This document shows, one piece after another, positions 11,661-24,539 of a stretch of 64,000 nt of DNA (positions within the stretch are counted from its first letter, which is position 1; the number at the start of each line of letters is the position of its first letter). The stretch is from Siphonodentalium dalli (lineage: Eukaryota; Mollusca; Scaphopoda; Gadilida; Siphonodentaliidae). The notes under the pieces are model-generated. The model saw only the letters and a program-made list of their open reading frames with translations. It was not told where the DNA came from and did no database searches. The position numbers and the translations under genes are program-made. The stretch covers positions 77,404,705 to 77,468,704 of the forward strand of contig CP136067.1 of the NCBI GenBank assembly GCA_032622095.1, given 5' to 3'.

Positions 11661-13211
11661 AAGCTAAACCACTTATGTATAGGGAAAACAGTATCTACTG
11701 TTATAACAATTTTTCACACTTTCACAATTATAAATATAATTGCAACCATCCGGCGTGGGGTGTCTAAAAACTAATTCAGATATGTATGATGATTTTTTAC
11801 CTTTGGTCATTATTGGAACCCACCCACCCCTCGACCATAATTGTTTTCCGTTTTTGCAAGATTTTTCCGATCATTTTCGACACACACCCCCTAGAAACAC
11901 GAAATTAATTAGTTTTTTGGAAGAATAGTAGAATTTTCGCCACTTACTATCTGTTTACTATCAACGACATATTACATGTTGGTGTATGTGATTAGCTCAG
12001 TTTGACAAGGCAGTGATTGCTTATGCAGTGTGTCCAAACATGTTATGCTCGTATATAGTGACACATACTTACATATAGCGGTCATTTAGTAATTTTACAA
12101 GAGACCATATATATAGTCCGAGCAAACAAGAATTTAGTTAGCTATATATATGGCGAAGGGTTAACATTTCCAATACGTTTTAGACTAAAAGTGTAGAGGT
12201 GGATAGGGTCAGTGGAATACATTAAACTCTTTATTTAAAATAGTTTCAATTACTACCCAATCACCATGTAGGCAAACGCTGACCACATACAAGTACGTGG
12301 TGATCTTGAATTAATGTATAACCAATATGCATTCAATATTTACGAAATTAAGCCATGTTGACGACTTCACTTTTAAGCGGCCCGAATGGTCTCTAACATG
12401 TAGCCTCTATCTCCATATTATATGTACATTATATATCAAATTTATCAATGTATAATTATATATTTAAGATATAGCTAAGACAAAAAACAAAACAAAAAAC
12501 TATAAAAAAAACAAAACATGAAAACAAACAAGCAAAATAGAACAAAAACAAAGAAAAAATTGCGATGGAAATAGCCTACATTCACGCGTTTATGACGAAA
12601 TTCGTATCCTGTTTCAAGCTAAACTAGAATTTGTACCTGCCTCTGAACAAATGAATGTGAATTGGAATCCAAAATTTCCTCATCATATGTAGTATCCGAA
12701 GAAAGGTGAAGCGAGTGAATTAAACAAGCCACAAACACGTATAGACGAATGTCTGTGAAGTCGGCGATCGGCCAGGCTATATCGGTGCTACAAACTTTTA
12801 TGAGGCTCGTAATTTCGGTATAACGACAATCACTCCTCCAACAGCATTGAGTTAAGACCCATAATCCTGATGGTAAGGGCCATAATCCCCGATTATGTGG
12901 GTTTCGACAGCTCGCGGCACCTCAGGCGATGTCTGTGTGGTGATCATGTGTATTTTATTCGCCTAGAAATCAAGAAAATCTACTCGTTTGACCACAAACC
13001 ATTAGACGGGCTATAATTCACTAATTGAGGAAATCTATATAGGTTTCGTTATATATATAGCAAGAATATATTGAGCGTTAATGCGGAGGATAGAAACACG
13101 AAATAGTTGTGGGGCTTATAACCCGAATAAGTTGTGGGGCTTATAGTATTTCTTGTTCTGTTAATTGTCACATTTTATATGTTGAACTCTGTAATAATTC
13201 TTCTTTTTCGT
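11661..13211. other. Non-coding stretch, A-rich patch
   Basis: Nothing coding was recognised. An A-rich patch with repeated AACAAAA words spans about 12478-12560. Two short direct repeats of AGTTGTGGGGCTTATA lie at about 13101-13150. Confidence 0.4.
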
Positions 13212-13393
13212 GTTTGCCTATAGATAGTCGGTATAGTGTTCGCCTATAGATATTCGGTATAGTGTTTGCCTATAGATAGTCGGTATAGTGTTTGTCTATA
13301 TATAGTCGATATAGTGTTTGCCTATATATAGTCGATATAGTGTTTGTCTATAGAAAGTCGATATAGTGTTTTCCTATAGATAGTCGGTATAGT
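13212..13393. repeat. 26-bp minisatellite, seven copies
   Basis: The unit GTTTGCCTATAGATAGTCGG plus TATAGT begins at 13212, 13238, 13264, 13290, 13316, 13342 and 13368 with exact 26-bp spacing. A few substitutions occur (GTTCGCC, TATATATAGTCGAT, AGAAAGTCG). Confidence 0.95.
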
Positions 13394-14491
13394 GACTTTG
13401 ACGCGGTACAAGTTGAACGTCCATTCAAACAAAGATATTTGGCGTCAATTTTCTGTGACATTTAGCCGGTTACTGCAGCAATGGGGAAACCGGGTCAAAA
13501 ACCACGCAGAAGTCAACTATTATGCATATTGTAACTATATAGTAATTCATGGCTATACAGTTAACTTATACCAAATATACCCTACTTGCTTGCTTACACT
13601 GTAAGATATAGATACGGGACAGGGGCCTGTGACTGAGGGAGTTTCTACAAAAGTCGATAAGATAACATCGAAAAATTATTCTTTATGATTTCTATACCAA
13701 CTCATTAACCAAAGCGATGTATTCTGAACCACTATACTAGAAGGATTCGTCAAAGTAAAAAAAAAAGGTCGCTGGTATACAATGCCCTTAGCCGATAGGA
13801 GATATATAGTAGATCACCGGTGCACACACTCAACATCCATGAAAGGGGTTTTGTTTTCTTTCTTCCAACGGAAGGTGCCAGTCATTCACAGAAGGACCGG
13901 TCAACGTCTATGCGGATGCACTGGTCAATATAATTGAAAAATGTGGCTGAGACATCCTGCCATAACACGCAGCACTGGTCATTAAAACCCGCGTGACAAA
14001 GTCGTAACTCTTTACGTCGCAGCGTCTAACAAAGTCACCGCTGACACCAATAGCCATCGTTATTTAATTTAGAATCTCGCACCGTCGTAAAGAAGCCACG
14101 TCTCACGTTGGGGGACGTGCAGTCCCTCTGCATGTGATAAGATTCCTTATACACCCGGACAGTTAACAGATAATTGTTATATACAGTCTACCTCTTAATT
14201 AACTTTATCCGTAGAAATTTGATTTCAGGAGTCTGTTTTGAAGGCTTCGGTTTCCCAGGCCACACTGACTCACTTATTATACAGCACACGCGGCTATATC
14301 TATATATAAGTACAGATTAACACTTCATGTCACCACGTATTTTCTCTCGATGAAAATCTACGAATCTACGAACAATCACGATCCACTTTTGGGAAAATGA
14401 CCTACTATTTATCTTGGTTGAAGACTAACTTGGAATGTGGCCTTCAAATGTGAACTTTTAAATTAATTGTAACAACAATATATAGTAACAA
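13394..14491. other. Non-coding stretch, nothing recognised
   Basis: No exon, RNA gene or repeat was identified. Only short chance frames of up to 70 codons are present. Confidence 0.4.
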
Positions 14492-15000
14492 CATTTAAAG
14501 GCACGTGCGGCCTTCATTGTCGAAAATATTCATATTTGTTCCAAACACCGTAAACAGAAAAACAGTAAAACGCATACAGATCCGTTCATTTTTACCATGA
14601 CCATCGCGTAAACAGCATGTTATCATAAAGACCTACTATATTTTACCTAAGCAAGAGCCTGATTGTGTTACAGAAGACAGCACAATGCTACTGGCTAATC
14701 ACACACACATGGCATAAACGCTCTTTATTAGTTCCATATCAGGTATTCACCAACAATGAACGCTCTTTATGTTTACCATCATAATATAAACAAACACCAG
14801 AAAAGTAACTTTTTACGCTTTTGTTTACATAACAATGGTCAAACATATGACCGTAACATTCTGTTTATGCGATATTTCTTATTTGTATACGGACAAAGTC
14901 TATCTACATTTTTATGTTCTTTCTGTTTGTGGCGGTTTTTGACGGGCGGAGATATTTTCACAGGATACCCACCGCCAAGGCCAACCGTGTCTTTAACACA
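14492..15000 (+). repeat. Dispersed repeat family B, uninterrupted copy
   Basis: This copy aligns collinearly with 10264-10640 and then directly with 11516-11660. It therefore represents the unsplit state of the repeat. A 124-codon plus-strand frame (14756-15130) overlaps it and shows no recognisable domain. The ends are not sharply defined and no target duplication was found. Confidence 0.7.
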
Positions 15001-15220
15001 ACAAGGAAGCGCGCCATCTGGTATTTTTATGCTTCAAGTTTCAATTGTTTACTTTCCCTCGATAAATCCAACTTTTGAGGACTGCGTTTTTCGAGTTTGG
15101 CTTATTTCACATGTCATAAAATCAAAATGATCCCCCAAAGATCAACAGAGCTACAAAATAGATACACCGATACCAGAGTTCTGTACCCTGTGGTTACACG
15201 TGTAAAAGTTTTATATACTA

Positions 15221-15310
15221 CTGAACACTGGGCGTATTCAAAGTTTTAAAGTACTGAACACTGGGCATATACAAAGTTTTACAGTACTGAACACTGGGCA
15301 TATTCAAATA
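15221..15310. repeat. 33-bp tandem repeat, about 2.7 copies
   Basis: CTGAACACTGGGC(A/G)TAT(T/A)CAAAG starts at 15221, 15254 and 15287, an exact 33-bp period. Confidence 0.9.
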
Positions 15311-16338
15311 TATTTGAACAATCTATATATATACGCGTTGCACGATAAGACGATCACCAACTTAAGCTCCCTAAATCGGTGTACCATACAGGTCAGGATA
15401 CATTACGATCTCAGTCATCCCATATGAGCCGCGAGAGCACCAGGAAATCAAAACCTCAACCATAAAAAACCATAAAACTATTTTGGCGCATATTTTGTTT
15501 ATTCACCATACAGTCATAGAATTAGATCGGCTATACAAAGTACTCCGTACTGACAACTTTTCCTCTGACGCGTATAAACAGTTCAGGCCAGAAGCTAGGC
15601 GAGAAATAAAAACGCTATAGTTGATTGATTCGCTAGCATTTTATTGTCGCAAAACATTAAACTGGCAAAATGAATTCTTTTTAGCCAAAGGGGGCGTTTT
15701 ACTCATAAACATATATTATTCGCTCATGTGCTTTATGTTACGCAGAAGCGATATCTTGCACGAAAAGCTCGGCGGCATCCTATCCAATAGTAGCTCAGGG
15801 TTTAATAATGGCTAAAACGCGAGCTTTATCGAGAAATATCACTGCGCGGTGTTATGCAGTGAACGCGCCCATATTAAAATCGCTTCAATGAAGAACCCAT
15901 TAATTTTGAAAAATTACTAAATAATAACAGTGATCCGCCGGCATTTCTTTGATCTGGAATATATATCATAGGAATAGAAGATTGCGAGGAAGTTGCTTGT
16001 ATACTTAGGGAATAAATATTTACCGAAGTCAATTGATCGCGAATCGTGTATCGGTGGTGAGAAAATTGTATTCTCGTGTATTTCGGGATTTTCTCAAAGA
16101 GAGCGAGAACTAGGAACTGTCACCAAGCTCGTTGAAATCGAAGCTTCTGTATAACGGAAACAGACTGCAGAGAGGAAGACACTGTAATTGGATTCGGAGG
16201 TCACACGAGGTCATCAGCGACCGTTCTGATTGGATGAAAACTAAATAAGTCAGTATTATCGCAATTTCACTTTGTGTATGGAGGCAGTAGAATTATCAGA
16301 GAATTTTCTGAAAGTGAAATTTAGTTTACTGCTCTCAG
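15311..16338 (+). promoter_or_regulatory. 5' flanking and probable 5' UTR region of the Hox gene
   Basis: This is the region directly upstream of the Hox start codon. An in-frame TGA at 16315-16317 closes the reading frame before the ATG. The 18 bases before the ATG (TTAGTTTACTGCTCTCAG) look like a pyrimidine-rich tract ending in CAG. So the ATG could open a coding exon spliced to an upstream non-coding exon, or this may simply be 5' UTR. No clear TATA box with an initiator could be assigned; the region is inferred from position only. Confidence 0.35.
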
Positions 16339-16810
16339 ATGGTCGCACATCCTCAGAAGTCAGTTGAAGATAAGAATTTCACCAATGTGGGGATGATGAG
16401 TTCTTATTTGCCGTTACGTCATGGTACCACGAGGCCTGAGGATGTCCACGTTGGAGACACTACTAGTTATATGGACCACTTTCTAAACATTCCGGACATC
16501 TGTCCAACTGGGAATTATCGAACGCCCGGATATTATATGGGACATTTCCAAGCCGACAGGTGTAGGGTCGAAGCACTGCAGAGACCAAGTCATGACTTCC
16601 GCATGGGACTACCTAACACGCGACCTGCATTCTACCCGAATATGGGAATGCCGGGTATGCGTTTCAGAGACACCTGTAATGATATGCAACTCAATAACTG
16701 TCCCATCTCCAGACCAGAACAACTTAGTCCGTGTTCACAAACTGAATCGACGACAAGTGACGGGGAGGGGACAACCACACCTTCCTTTTATCCCTGGATG
16801 TCCATCGTAG
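16339..16810 (+). CDS. Lox2/Lox4: Hox gene exon 1 (Lox2/Lox4 type), N-terminus to hexapeptide
   Basis: This exon encodes residues 1-157 plus the first base of codon 158 of a homeodomain transcription factor that would act in the nucleus in axial patterning. The hexapeptide core F-Y-P-W-M (150-154) is the contact site for PBC/Exd-type TALE cofactors. Upstream residues 1-149 are low in obvious domains, with Met/Pro/Tyr-rich patches (for example 96-117) and a Ser/Thr/Gly-rich run before the hexapeptide. Residues 19-24 (MMSSYL) resemble the MSSYF-like N-terminal motif of Hox proteins. Translation might therefore start at Met19/20 (16393 or 16396), but the ATG at 16339 is in frame and an upstream stop at 16315 bounds it. 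The open frame continues to a stop at 16825-16827. The donor at 16811 (GTAG|GTTCGT) is preferred because it joins exon 2 in frame and restores [13 protein letters not shown]. Confidence 0.93.
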
Positions 16811-18416
16811 GTTCGTATACTCATTAACATGTTTGTTACTTCATTTTAAATATACAGGCATTCATATGCTTAGAAGTGCTGTACATTACAGTACTGTTTT
16901 TTATTTTTATTTATTGAAGAATATATCGCACTTTTATGTATCACATTGCTCAGATTGCAGTTTATTTAGGAATATATTTTCAAGGGAAAAACATAGATAA
17001 TGTTCTTAAACATTTGAAAGGAAATGCAAACAATCAATACACATACTTTGGCGTTCATGCTGATTATTACAGATTGTTTCAAAATGTCTAATATCGTACG
17101 TATTCAAAATGTCAACATCCTTAATGTATCTGTATACAAATGTGTGCATTTGTAAAATCCGAAGTAGCACATTCATATATGGGAGTATATACAGGTAACA
17201 CCATGCAGGTTTGCATTTAATCTTTCCATAGCTCTTCCTTGCATGGTTCTTCTGAAAATAACACCCGAAGATGTACCTATTCCTTTAAACAAAATTATAA
17301 TATTGTATATTGCTACACCCGGGGGTATGCATTTTAGACCTTCCTGTTCCGAAATTATATAACACCAATAAGGCATTCAACTGCACTAAAGTTTATATGT
17401 TAGCAGTAAATATATCTTGATCAATTATATTTACAATTTACCATGTTTTTACTTTTGTTCAGCACGCATGTGTATAACAGATTTTGTAGATATAAAGAAA
17501 CTTACTAAATTTAATAGTTTCGCGTTCGATGCATAACATGATTATTGCCAGAAAGTGGCTTGAGTTTCTGAAAAGAAGAAATTATAGTTAACATGCTTTT
17601 CCTGTGATACTCTGTGAGTTTATTTTACGCGGAGAAGAGCGCTAAGTTGTATAAAACCAATGCAAAATGACAAAAACCAATAATAATAAATAAGGTATAC
17701 TTGGTGCTGAACTAGAACAAGAATAAAATACACATAAAATCGCGTAGTTTCATACACTTAGAGCAGCTTTATGAGCTAAATTTTAACGTAAAAGAATTTA
17801 CCAAACTGTATAAAAACATTATATGAATTCCCGCCGTGAAATAATATCTTCGAAAGAACAAATCCAGATGTAATCTCGTTTTAGACATAAGATGAAGCGC
17901 ATCAGATATCATTCCCTGAAAATTGAAAAATCGGTTAGGCCTTAAATATGGTAATATTAATCGCATGTTATTATTTCCTTGGTCTGACAATATGAATCCG
18001 TATGGATGGCACTTTATTGGAATGAACGTGAAATTGACAATAATGTCGTAAAAGTCGAGCGCACGAATCTCGCGGAGAGTCATAAAAATCGCAGGATAAG
18101 TGGTTCTCGTTATATCGAGAACCGTGTCTTCAAGAAAAGTTATCGTCCAATTAATGACAGTCTCTCGTGAGTCAGTGTCATAACAAGGGGAGGTTTAATA
18201 ATTCAGTAAAATCAGCCAACGCGAACTAAACGTTGTTCAAAACCCGAGAGCACAATCAGAAGCCAATATAGCAATTTCCCCCGTAGCCTCCATTATAGTC
18301 AGTGCAAGTAGCATCCTTGCAATTTTAATGAAAGGCTTTGGTCGATTGAAAAGTTATCTGAATTAATCTGCATATTTACTCAGCAAACACGAGCAATGAG
18401 AAAGAATGACAGAGTA

Positions 18417-18423
<7 letters not shown>

Positions 18424-18486
<63 letters not shown>
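18424..18486. repeat. (AG)n microsatellite
   Basis: Uninterrupted AG dinucleotides run for about 60 bp. The 77-codon frame over it, a run of Arg-Glu, is not a gene. Confidence 0.98.
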
Positions 18487-18491
<5 letters not shown>

Positions 18492-18539
18492 CACAGAAAG
18501 TATAGAAGAAAGACAAAATATGGTATACATATATATGTT

Positions 18540-18734
18540 CAACCTGTTCTCCTGAAACTAAATCGACCTACCAAATGTGCGCTTTTTATAATGTGTTATC
18601 ATCGTGGTCCGCGCCATAACACGAAATAATGGGTATATAAGTCCATTATGGATTTATTTCAGAATCAAATGTCCAATATGAACATATGTGAATATGTAGG
18701 TCCAATATGAACCTATATACACAAGGATATGTTG
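18540..18734 (+). mobile_element. Family A MITE, short form, 7-bp TSD
   Basis: It starts CAACCTGTTCTCCTGAAA and ends AAGGATATGTTG. Flanks ATATGTT (18533-18539) and ACATGTT (18735-18741) form a 7-bp duplication with one mismatch. It contains the family words GGTCCGCGCCATAACACGAAATAA and TTTATTTCAGAATCAAAT but lacks much of the middle of the 374-bp copy. Confidence 0.8.
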
Positions 18735-20439
18735 ACATGTTATAGATATACTGTTTGAATACACATAATTTCCAAATTATTACACCGACCCTCAATTATT
18801 GTACTAATATAAATGAAGTAAAGATAAAGACAAATATGAGGTGAATACAAAATTGTACTACCTTAAAAAAAAACACACTTTCTATTCCAGAAATGGAGAA
18901 CTGGCATTTTGTTTAATTATTCGGACTGGAGACACAGTCTATTTAACTTCCAAGTCATTTTAAGAGGTTATCTCTCACATAATTACCATTACCATACATA
19001 TGACAGTGTCGATTCCACTAGCACGCACCAGAGTTCTTCTCGCTCGTTCTTCTATGCAATCAGTAACTATTTCAAGTTGCTTAAAATATCCACATGATAA
19101 TCTGGAAACTATCACCAAATGAAGAAAAGTGCTGTCTATTTTTATTAAAACAGGAGAGATTGAAATTGTCTTATTAATTAACATATATACTTAAAAGCAC
19201 AAAACTCGTGTTGTGTTAATGTGTAAATCATTCCATGGTACTTAATTTCGACTACACGTTTCCAAAATACGTTCTTATATATTACTATAATATGAGACAC
19301 CAACTGAGTATTGGCGAAATATCTGTTTAAATGAAAAACGATTGTCGCTTGGTTTAGCAAGCTAAATTACCATATATGAGGAGGCGTGACTCTCCTCGTT
19401 CGGCCCTATTGTGTCTGTGAATTGCGAACAAATTGTATAATACCGGCATTGTCATCTGATATAAATTCCACGTCACTGATACGCCCTATAGCTAGCCACC
19501 GCAATTTACATTAGAAATGACACGAAGTGTCTCAATGCTGCTTTTGCTAACAACACACTGATATGTGAGAGACGACATAATTCGTAGTCAATCGACCATG
19601 GTTATAATGAATTGATAAGATTCAGTGGGTCTCCACCCGTTTTATACAGCAAATTCAGGATCTCAGGTATAAATTCAAAAAAAAAATCTACCGTTAGAAA
19701 CAACACAACATCATAAATAAACTAAATAAATTATTTAAGTCCAGTGAAATAATGTTTCGAACTTCCGAAGAATGGCCAATCAAGTTTATTCTCCAAACTC
19801 ACAAAACAACATGAGTATTGAGATACAACATTTAACATAGATACAATTAATAAATAACAACAATATGTACATATTTACAAATGGGGGAGATGTATATCAT
19901 TTCAGTATTGTATTTTGCAAACAAATATTTCATTTAACTTCAATGAGTTTTAAATAACTGTCTGATCCGCCTCGGTATCTACGGTAGTTGGATAAATAGA
20001 TAATGGAAGCCCAATAGATAATGAAACATTTATATTTAGCTTACGATTGGGACCAAGAATAGTTGATAAAAATGTTGCGAATTTATTATTAAGCCCAACA
20101 AGGGCAATGGCTATGAGAATAGGTCCATAACTGCGATAATAATACTAACTGGGAAAAATACCTATATATAGTATGTGGGAATCCTTTCCCCCCAAATTGC
20201 ATGGTATATACCAATCCAATACAAAACAAATCCACACTCGAGTTACAGGAGAAATGTTCTGTTGGACGGCTGGAATAACGCCCGGATGGCCCGGGAGGAG
20301 ACCTCGAATACATGACCCAGCCCTAAACCCAGAAGACACATGCACTACTATATGAGGCTAACATCCCGATGTTCCGTAACCGAAGTTGGCATGCACCACC
20401 TACCACCACCACCACACTATATATAATCGGGCAAATCTA

Positions 20440-20545
20440 TATATGGTGTTTGTATCGTTATGTACGAGAGACGGAACTCAATAAGTTCCAAACCTTGTGC
20501 TCCACACAGTTTGTCAAATTTACAAATTACAAATAAAATATTCAA
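20440..20545 (+). mobile_element. LINE 3' tail fragment
   Basis: The words TTTGTATCGTTATG, GAGAGACGGAACTCAATAAGTT, CCTTGTGCTCC and AATAAAATATTC match, in order, the tail at 20941-21075. That tail in turn matches the better-preserved LINE 3' ends at 29249-29850 and 37609-38395. It is a 5'-truncated retrocopy with no coding left. Confidence 0.55.
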
Positions 20546-20940
20546 GTGGTATACTCTGTTGCAGAATTGTTCTCAAAGAATGGATTTTGCACATATCATG
20601 ACAATTTTAGTACGGATCGAGGCATATATCCGCCCAGATGCGATTCATAAAACGCCTATATATATAATCCCCCGGTGGATCGATGCTCACAACAGGAGGA
20701 TTCAATGTCTAAACGAGAGGTGATATTAATTCGACTGTATATGTGATGTCTAGGTTATATTCCATTGGGACCGTGTTCGATGCTGGCCTATATATATAAT
20801 TATACGATTTGAGTACATCTGAGTATAATCAAGGTTAACAGTCGAATTCCATAAATACAAATTTTCCTCGACCAGTAGCCAACCTCGTTCTAGCCAGATA
20901 ATCTCTGGAAGGCAATACATATTACGTACCTCAAAACTTA

Positions 20941-21075
20941 TCACCATGTAAATACGTTTGTATCGTCATCTTGATTTCATGTGTGTTGCTCTATTGTATT
21001 GGGAGAGGGACTTCATAAGTTGTAAAAAATTGTGCCCCAATCCCTTTTGTATATTATGCAAATAAAATATGTTTC
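20941..21075 (+). mobile_element. LINE 3' tail fragment
   Basis: ATTGGGAGAGGGACTTCATAAGTTG, TTGTGCCCCAATCC and CAAATAAAATATGTTTC match the 3' end of the LINE at 29757-29842 (GGGAGAGGGGCGGATGTAAGTTG, TTGTGCCCCGATCC, CAATAAAATATGTTTA). It includes an AATAAA polyadenylation signal. Only the untranslated tail remains. Confidence 0.7.
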
Positions 21076-21399
21076 AAGTCAAGTCAACAGTCGAATTATG
21101 TAATACGCTCGCCCATATTACGCCCGGTATATGACTTTGCCTCTGATTCTAAAATAGGATTATTTATCAGTCAAATTAGAACTTTTGCTTTATCTATACG
21201 GAGAAAAACGTTCACCAGCGGTGCTCAATCAGATTGCAAAGATATATGCAGACACATATAGAGACGTGTAGTGTGCATGGTTCGCACTCGGTGCAAAACT
21301 GGATTCCCACATACAAACATTGCATAATTACAATCATGACATCAATATTTGAAGCATGATAGTCCTAGTATAGCATGTTCACTTAGAGCGACAACCTTT

Positions 21400-21450
21400 T
21401 TTTTTTGGTGGGGGAGGGGGGGGGCACAAAAAAAGGGGGGGGGGGGGTCG
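21400..21450. repeat. Low-complexity T/G/A tract
   Basis: A run of T followed by GGTGGGGGAGGGGGGGGGCAC, an A run and 13 or more G. It may be hard to sequence accurately. Confidence 0.9.
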
Positions 21451-22167
21451 GTCCAAATATAAACTAATGCATTGTGACACCGGAATTTGGAACATATATT
21501 CCACTAATTAACGGATTTTTCCGAAAACATTTTCACCGACAGTGCTTGCACACACAAAGAGAACAACCACATACACTTGAACTGAAACCGGCATAATAGG
21601 GGTGCGCATAAGTAATTGTAGTGCATGTACACAAACGAGTTTGCTTCCGTCAGAAGTCTATTCATATTTCATTCAGACAAATGGTCGAGTATTTTAGTTT
21701 AAAAAGAGAAGCGAAGGTTGTCTGTGGTCGCGACGAGAAAGATTTATGTGCATTTCAAATCTAAAACGAAGCCATCTATTCCATTCCCGGATTCGCCTCA
21801 TCAACCTTGTAAAACATATGTCCAGTTTGTATCAAGTCTACATATTTCTGTAGCCCAAACGAGCATTTAACAAACAGACTTGGCTCCATTTCATCAACTC
21901 TGAAGCTCGTGTCCGATGTGTACCAAGTGTAAACGCTTGAGGTTATAAGATATATGTTTAACAAACTGGTCTTGCAGTAACCATTTGTAATAACATCCTT
22001 CATGGTTAACGAGCAAAGAATCGAGTGGCACTTGTCCATTTCCTCATCGCAGTTCCTGCACCGGCCCACAAGTCTGCATGCTCTGCCGCCACTAAGTTAC
22101 TTGTACCGCAATTTGTGAATGCACTGACATGATGTGTTCATTGGTATTCATGATTTGGTAGGTGGGG

Positions 22168-22301
22168 TAATATAGGTCGATAAACTGTATACCTGAACAA
22201 GCTTACCGAATTCTTAGAGAGTGGAACGTTGGGATAATATAGGTCGATAAACTTGATACCCTGAACAAGCTTACCGAATTCTTAGAGAGTGCAACGGGAC
22301 C
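22168..22301. repeat. 67-bp tandem duplication, two copies
   Basis: TAATATAGGTCGATAAAC starts at 22168 and 22235. Both copies end with CTGAACAAGCTTACCGAATTCTTAGAGAGTG (split here by family words only), with only a few differences between them. It is a simple recent duplication. Confidence 0.9.
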
Positions 22302-23542
22302 AGTCGACCCAGGGACAACCAGACCCAAATAAATAAGAACATATAACTTTCTCAACTTAAAAAAAAAACGAGCATTAAATATACATACGGGAAATATCTG
22401 AGTATAGATAATTTTAGTTGTGAAACATACGTTTACAATGGAACGTAATCTATACTGACCTGTATTTACCTGTATATATTCAGGCCCACATTAAGCTTTC
22501 GCTTGTTGTTGGCCACTGTTCCGTTTAACTGTAATAGTTTTGGTCGTGTGCATGCATATATTATGATTTAATGACGTTGTCAACGTGATCCAACATGAAT
22601 AACAATAAAGATATGAAATATACCAATATGGAACCAGAAAATCTCATATCTAAAAAATTTGCATATTTAGCGACAACTTAACTAAACACATGACTGTTTG
22701 CGCTCCAAAATACACCTAATAATATTCGCTTTTAAATTTTCCCCGGTATCGAAATATCTCGATTAATACTTGAACTACCTTTCTACGGGCATTATATGTT
22801 ACCGAAAGACGCAGTGAAGACATATATCATACAACTTTGAACACATTGTTTGTGTCCAAAACAAACAAGAGCCATTCGCATGACATGGAACAGAAAATAG
22901 CGTTCCATATTATAGTCTAATCCTAATATGGTATAAGAGTTTTTGTTTCAGTTTTGTGCGAAAAATTGAAAACAGCTGGAAAATGGCTGTGACAATGGCA
23001 ATTGTTTTTCAGAGCATATGAACCGGTATATCAAGATTCCGTGTATATGTCAACCTATCATATATAACTCCTTCAAATTACATACACAAAAATTTGAAGT
23101 TCTAATGATCCATGTCCGTTTAAATAAATCAAGTATAATTTATTCGTGTTTTCAAATAAAAGTTTATATTTGGAAGAAAATTTGAAGAAAAATTTCTGAA
23201 TACTTCAACAAAAATATGTAATAAAACAAAAGTGGTACAACCCGAGTCCCCGTCCTGGAATGTCGGGTCAACAACTGGACCCATAATACGCCCGGGTCGT
23301 GTGACTCGGGTTGTCCATGGGTCGGATGCATGGCCCCGCTTCCATATTATCTTACCAGGTGATTTTAGCCACAGGCTCCTGTGGAAAAATCCAGATGTAT
23401 ATACCAATATATATACTTTACCAGTGTATAGTATATATGGGTACATCTGGTATATTTTCCCCAGGGGCTGTCTTAGTTTCTGTTGTAATGGGTTTTAAAT
23501 TTCCGTGGCGGTTTGAAGCCTCAGCTTCTATACTTATCAATG

Positions 23543-23568
23543 TTATATATATATATATATATATATAG
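23543..23568. repeat. (TA)n microsatellite
   Basis: Alternating TA runs of about 26 bp. Similar short TA tracts recur across the window. Confidence 0.9.
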
Positions 23569-24539
23569 CGTGTACATGTATATATCACATTATGTGCATG
23601 GCGGTTCCTGTGATCAGAATAGGTTCATAAATACGTGACTTTTGTAATCGAATCCCTATTTCATCAGCACGAAACAATAGAAGAGAAGAGTTCATGGATA
23701 GTCTGTTCTGATATGCTAAAATCACAGGCTGGCAATTAGCTTACCAACTAGTTCTCATGTTTGTAAACTTGTTACCGAAAATTGGACAGATAATGTATAG
23801 TACAGCGTATATTTGAACATGTACGATGCGAGCAAAGTGCGTGGCGCTTATTGGTTCATGTGCGCGCATCATCGTTTCTTACCAAAGAGTTATTGTTTCG
23901 ATCTGATTGTCTCAATCAGATATCGATAAACTCAGACAAGTTATAGAAGATCCGTCCCCATTATCGTTCAAGTTGGAATTTAATTCGAACCACGACCTCT
24001 TAGCTATATATACATATACGTATATCTCACACACACTGTTATGATGGCACGATTAACACAAACAAACAGTATGTTCTTGGTTTTGAATTTTCTTCATGTA
24101 TCTATAACATGTGCATGAACCGGTTGTGTATACTATAGACCACGTGCAAACTTAACATTATTTTCACTCATAAAACACATATACATGTGTAACAGGAGGT
24201 CATTCAAAATAACAATCTTGAATCAATGAATGGCGTTGGTGGGACATGTATGCATTTCTCAAATCAATATATATTTCGATGTTTCGGCAGAGTGGGTGTG
24301 TATATCTATAACGAATGGCAATGGTTGTAATGGGCAGATAAGTAAGCATGGCTACGTTTTCTTATGAATTGATTGAAGCCGACATTCACAATTTATCTTC
24401 AATAATCGTATCAAACCTGTAATAGCTTCTCGCGTTTGTCTCATTGCTGGGGTCACAATAGCCAAAACATAAATGATATCTATATTTGGACTATAGACGC
24501 GCACATTTTCAGCGTGTAACATTAAAGATCCCCAATGTT

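Noticed and set aside
18396-18629. 77-codon frame rich in Arg-Glu
   Set aside because: It is the translation of an AG microsatellite and part of a MITE.
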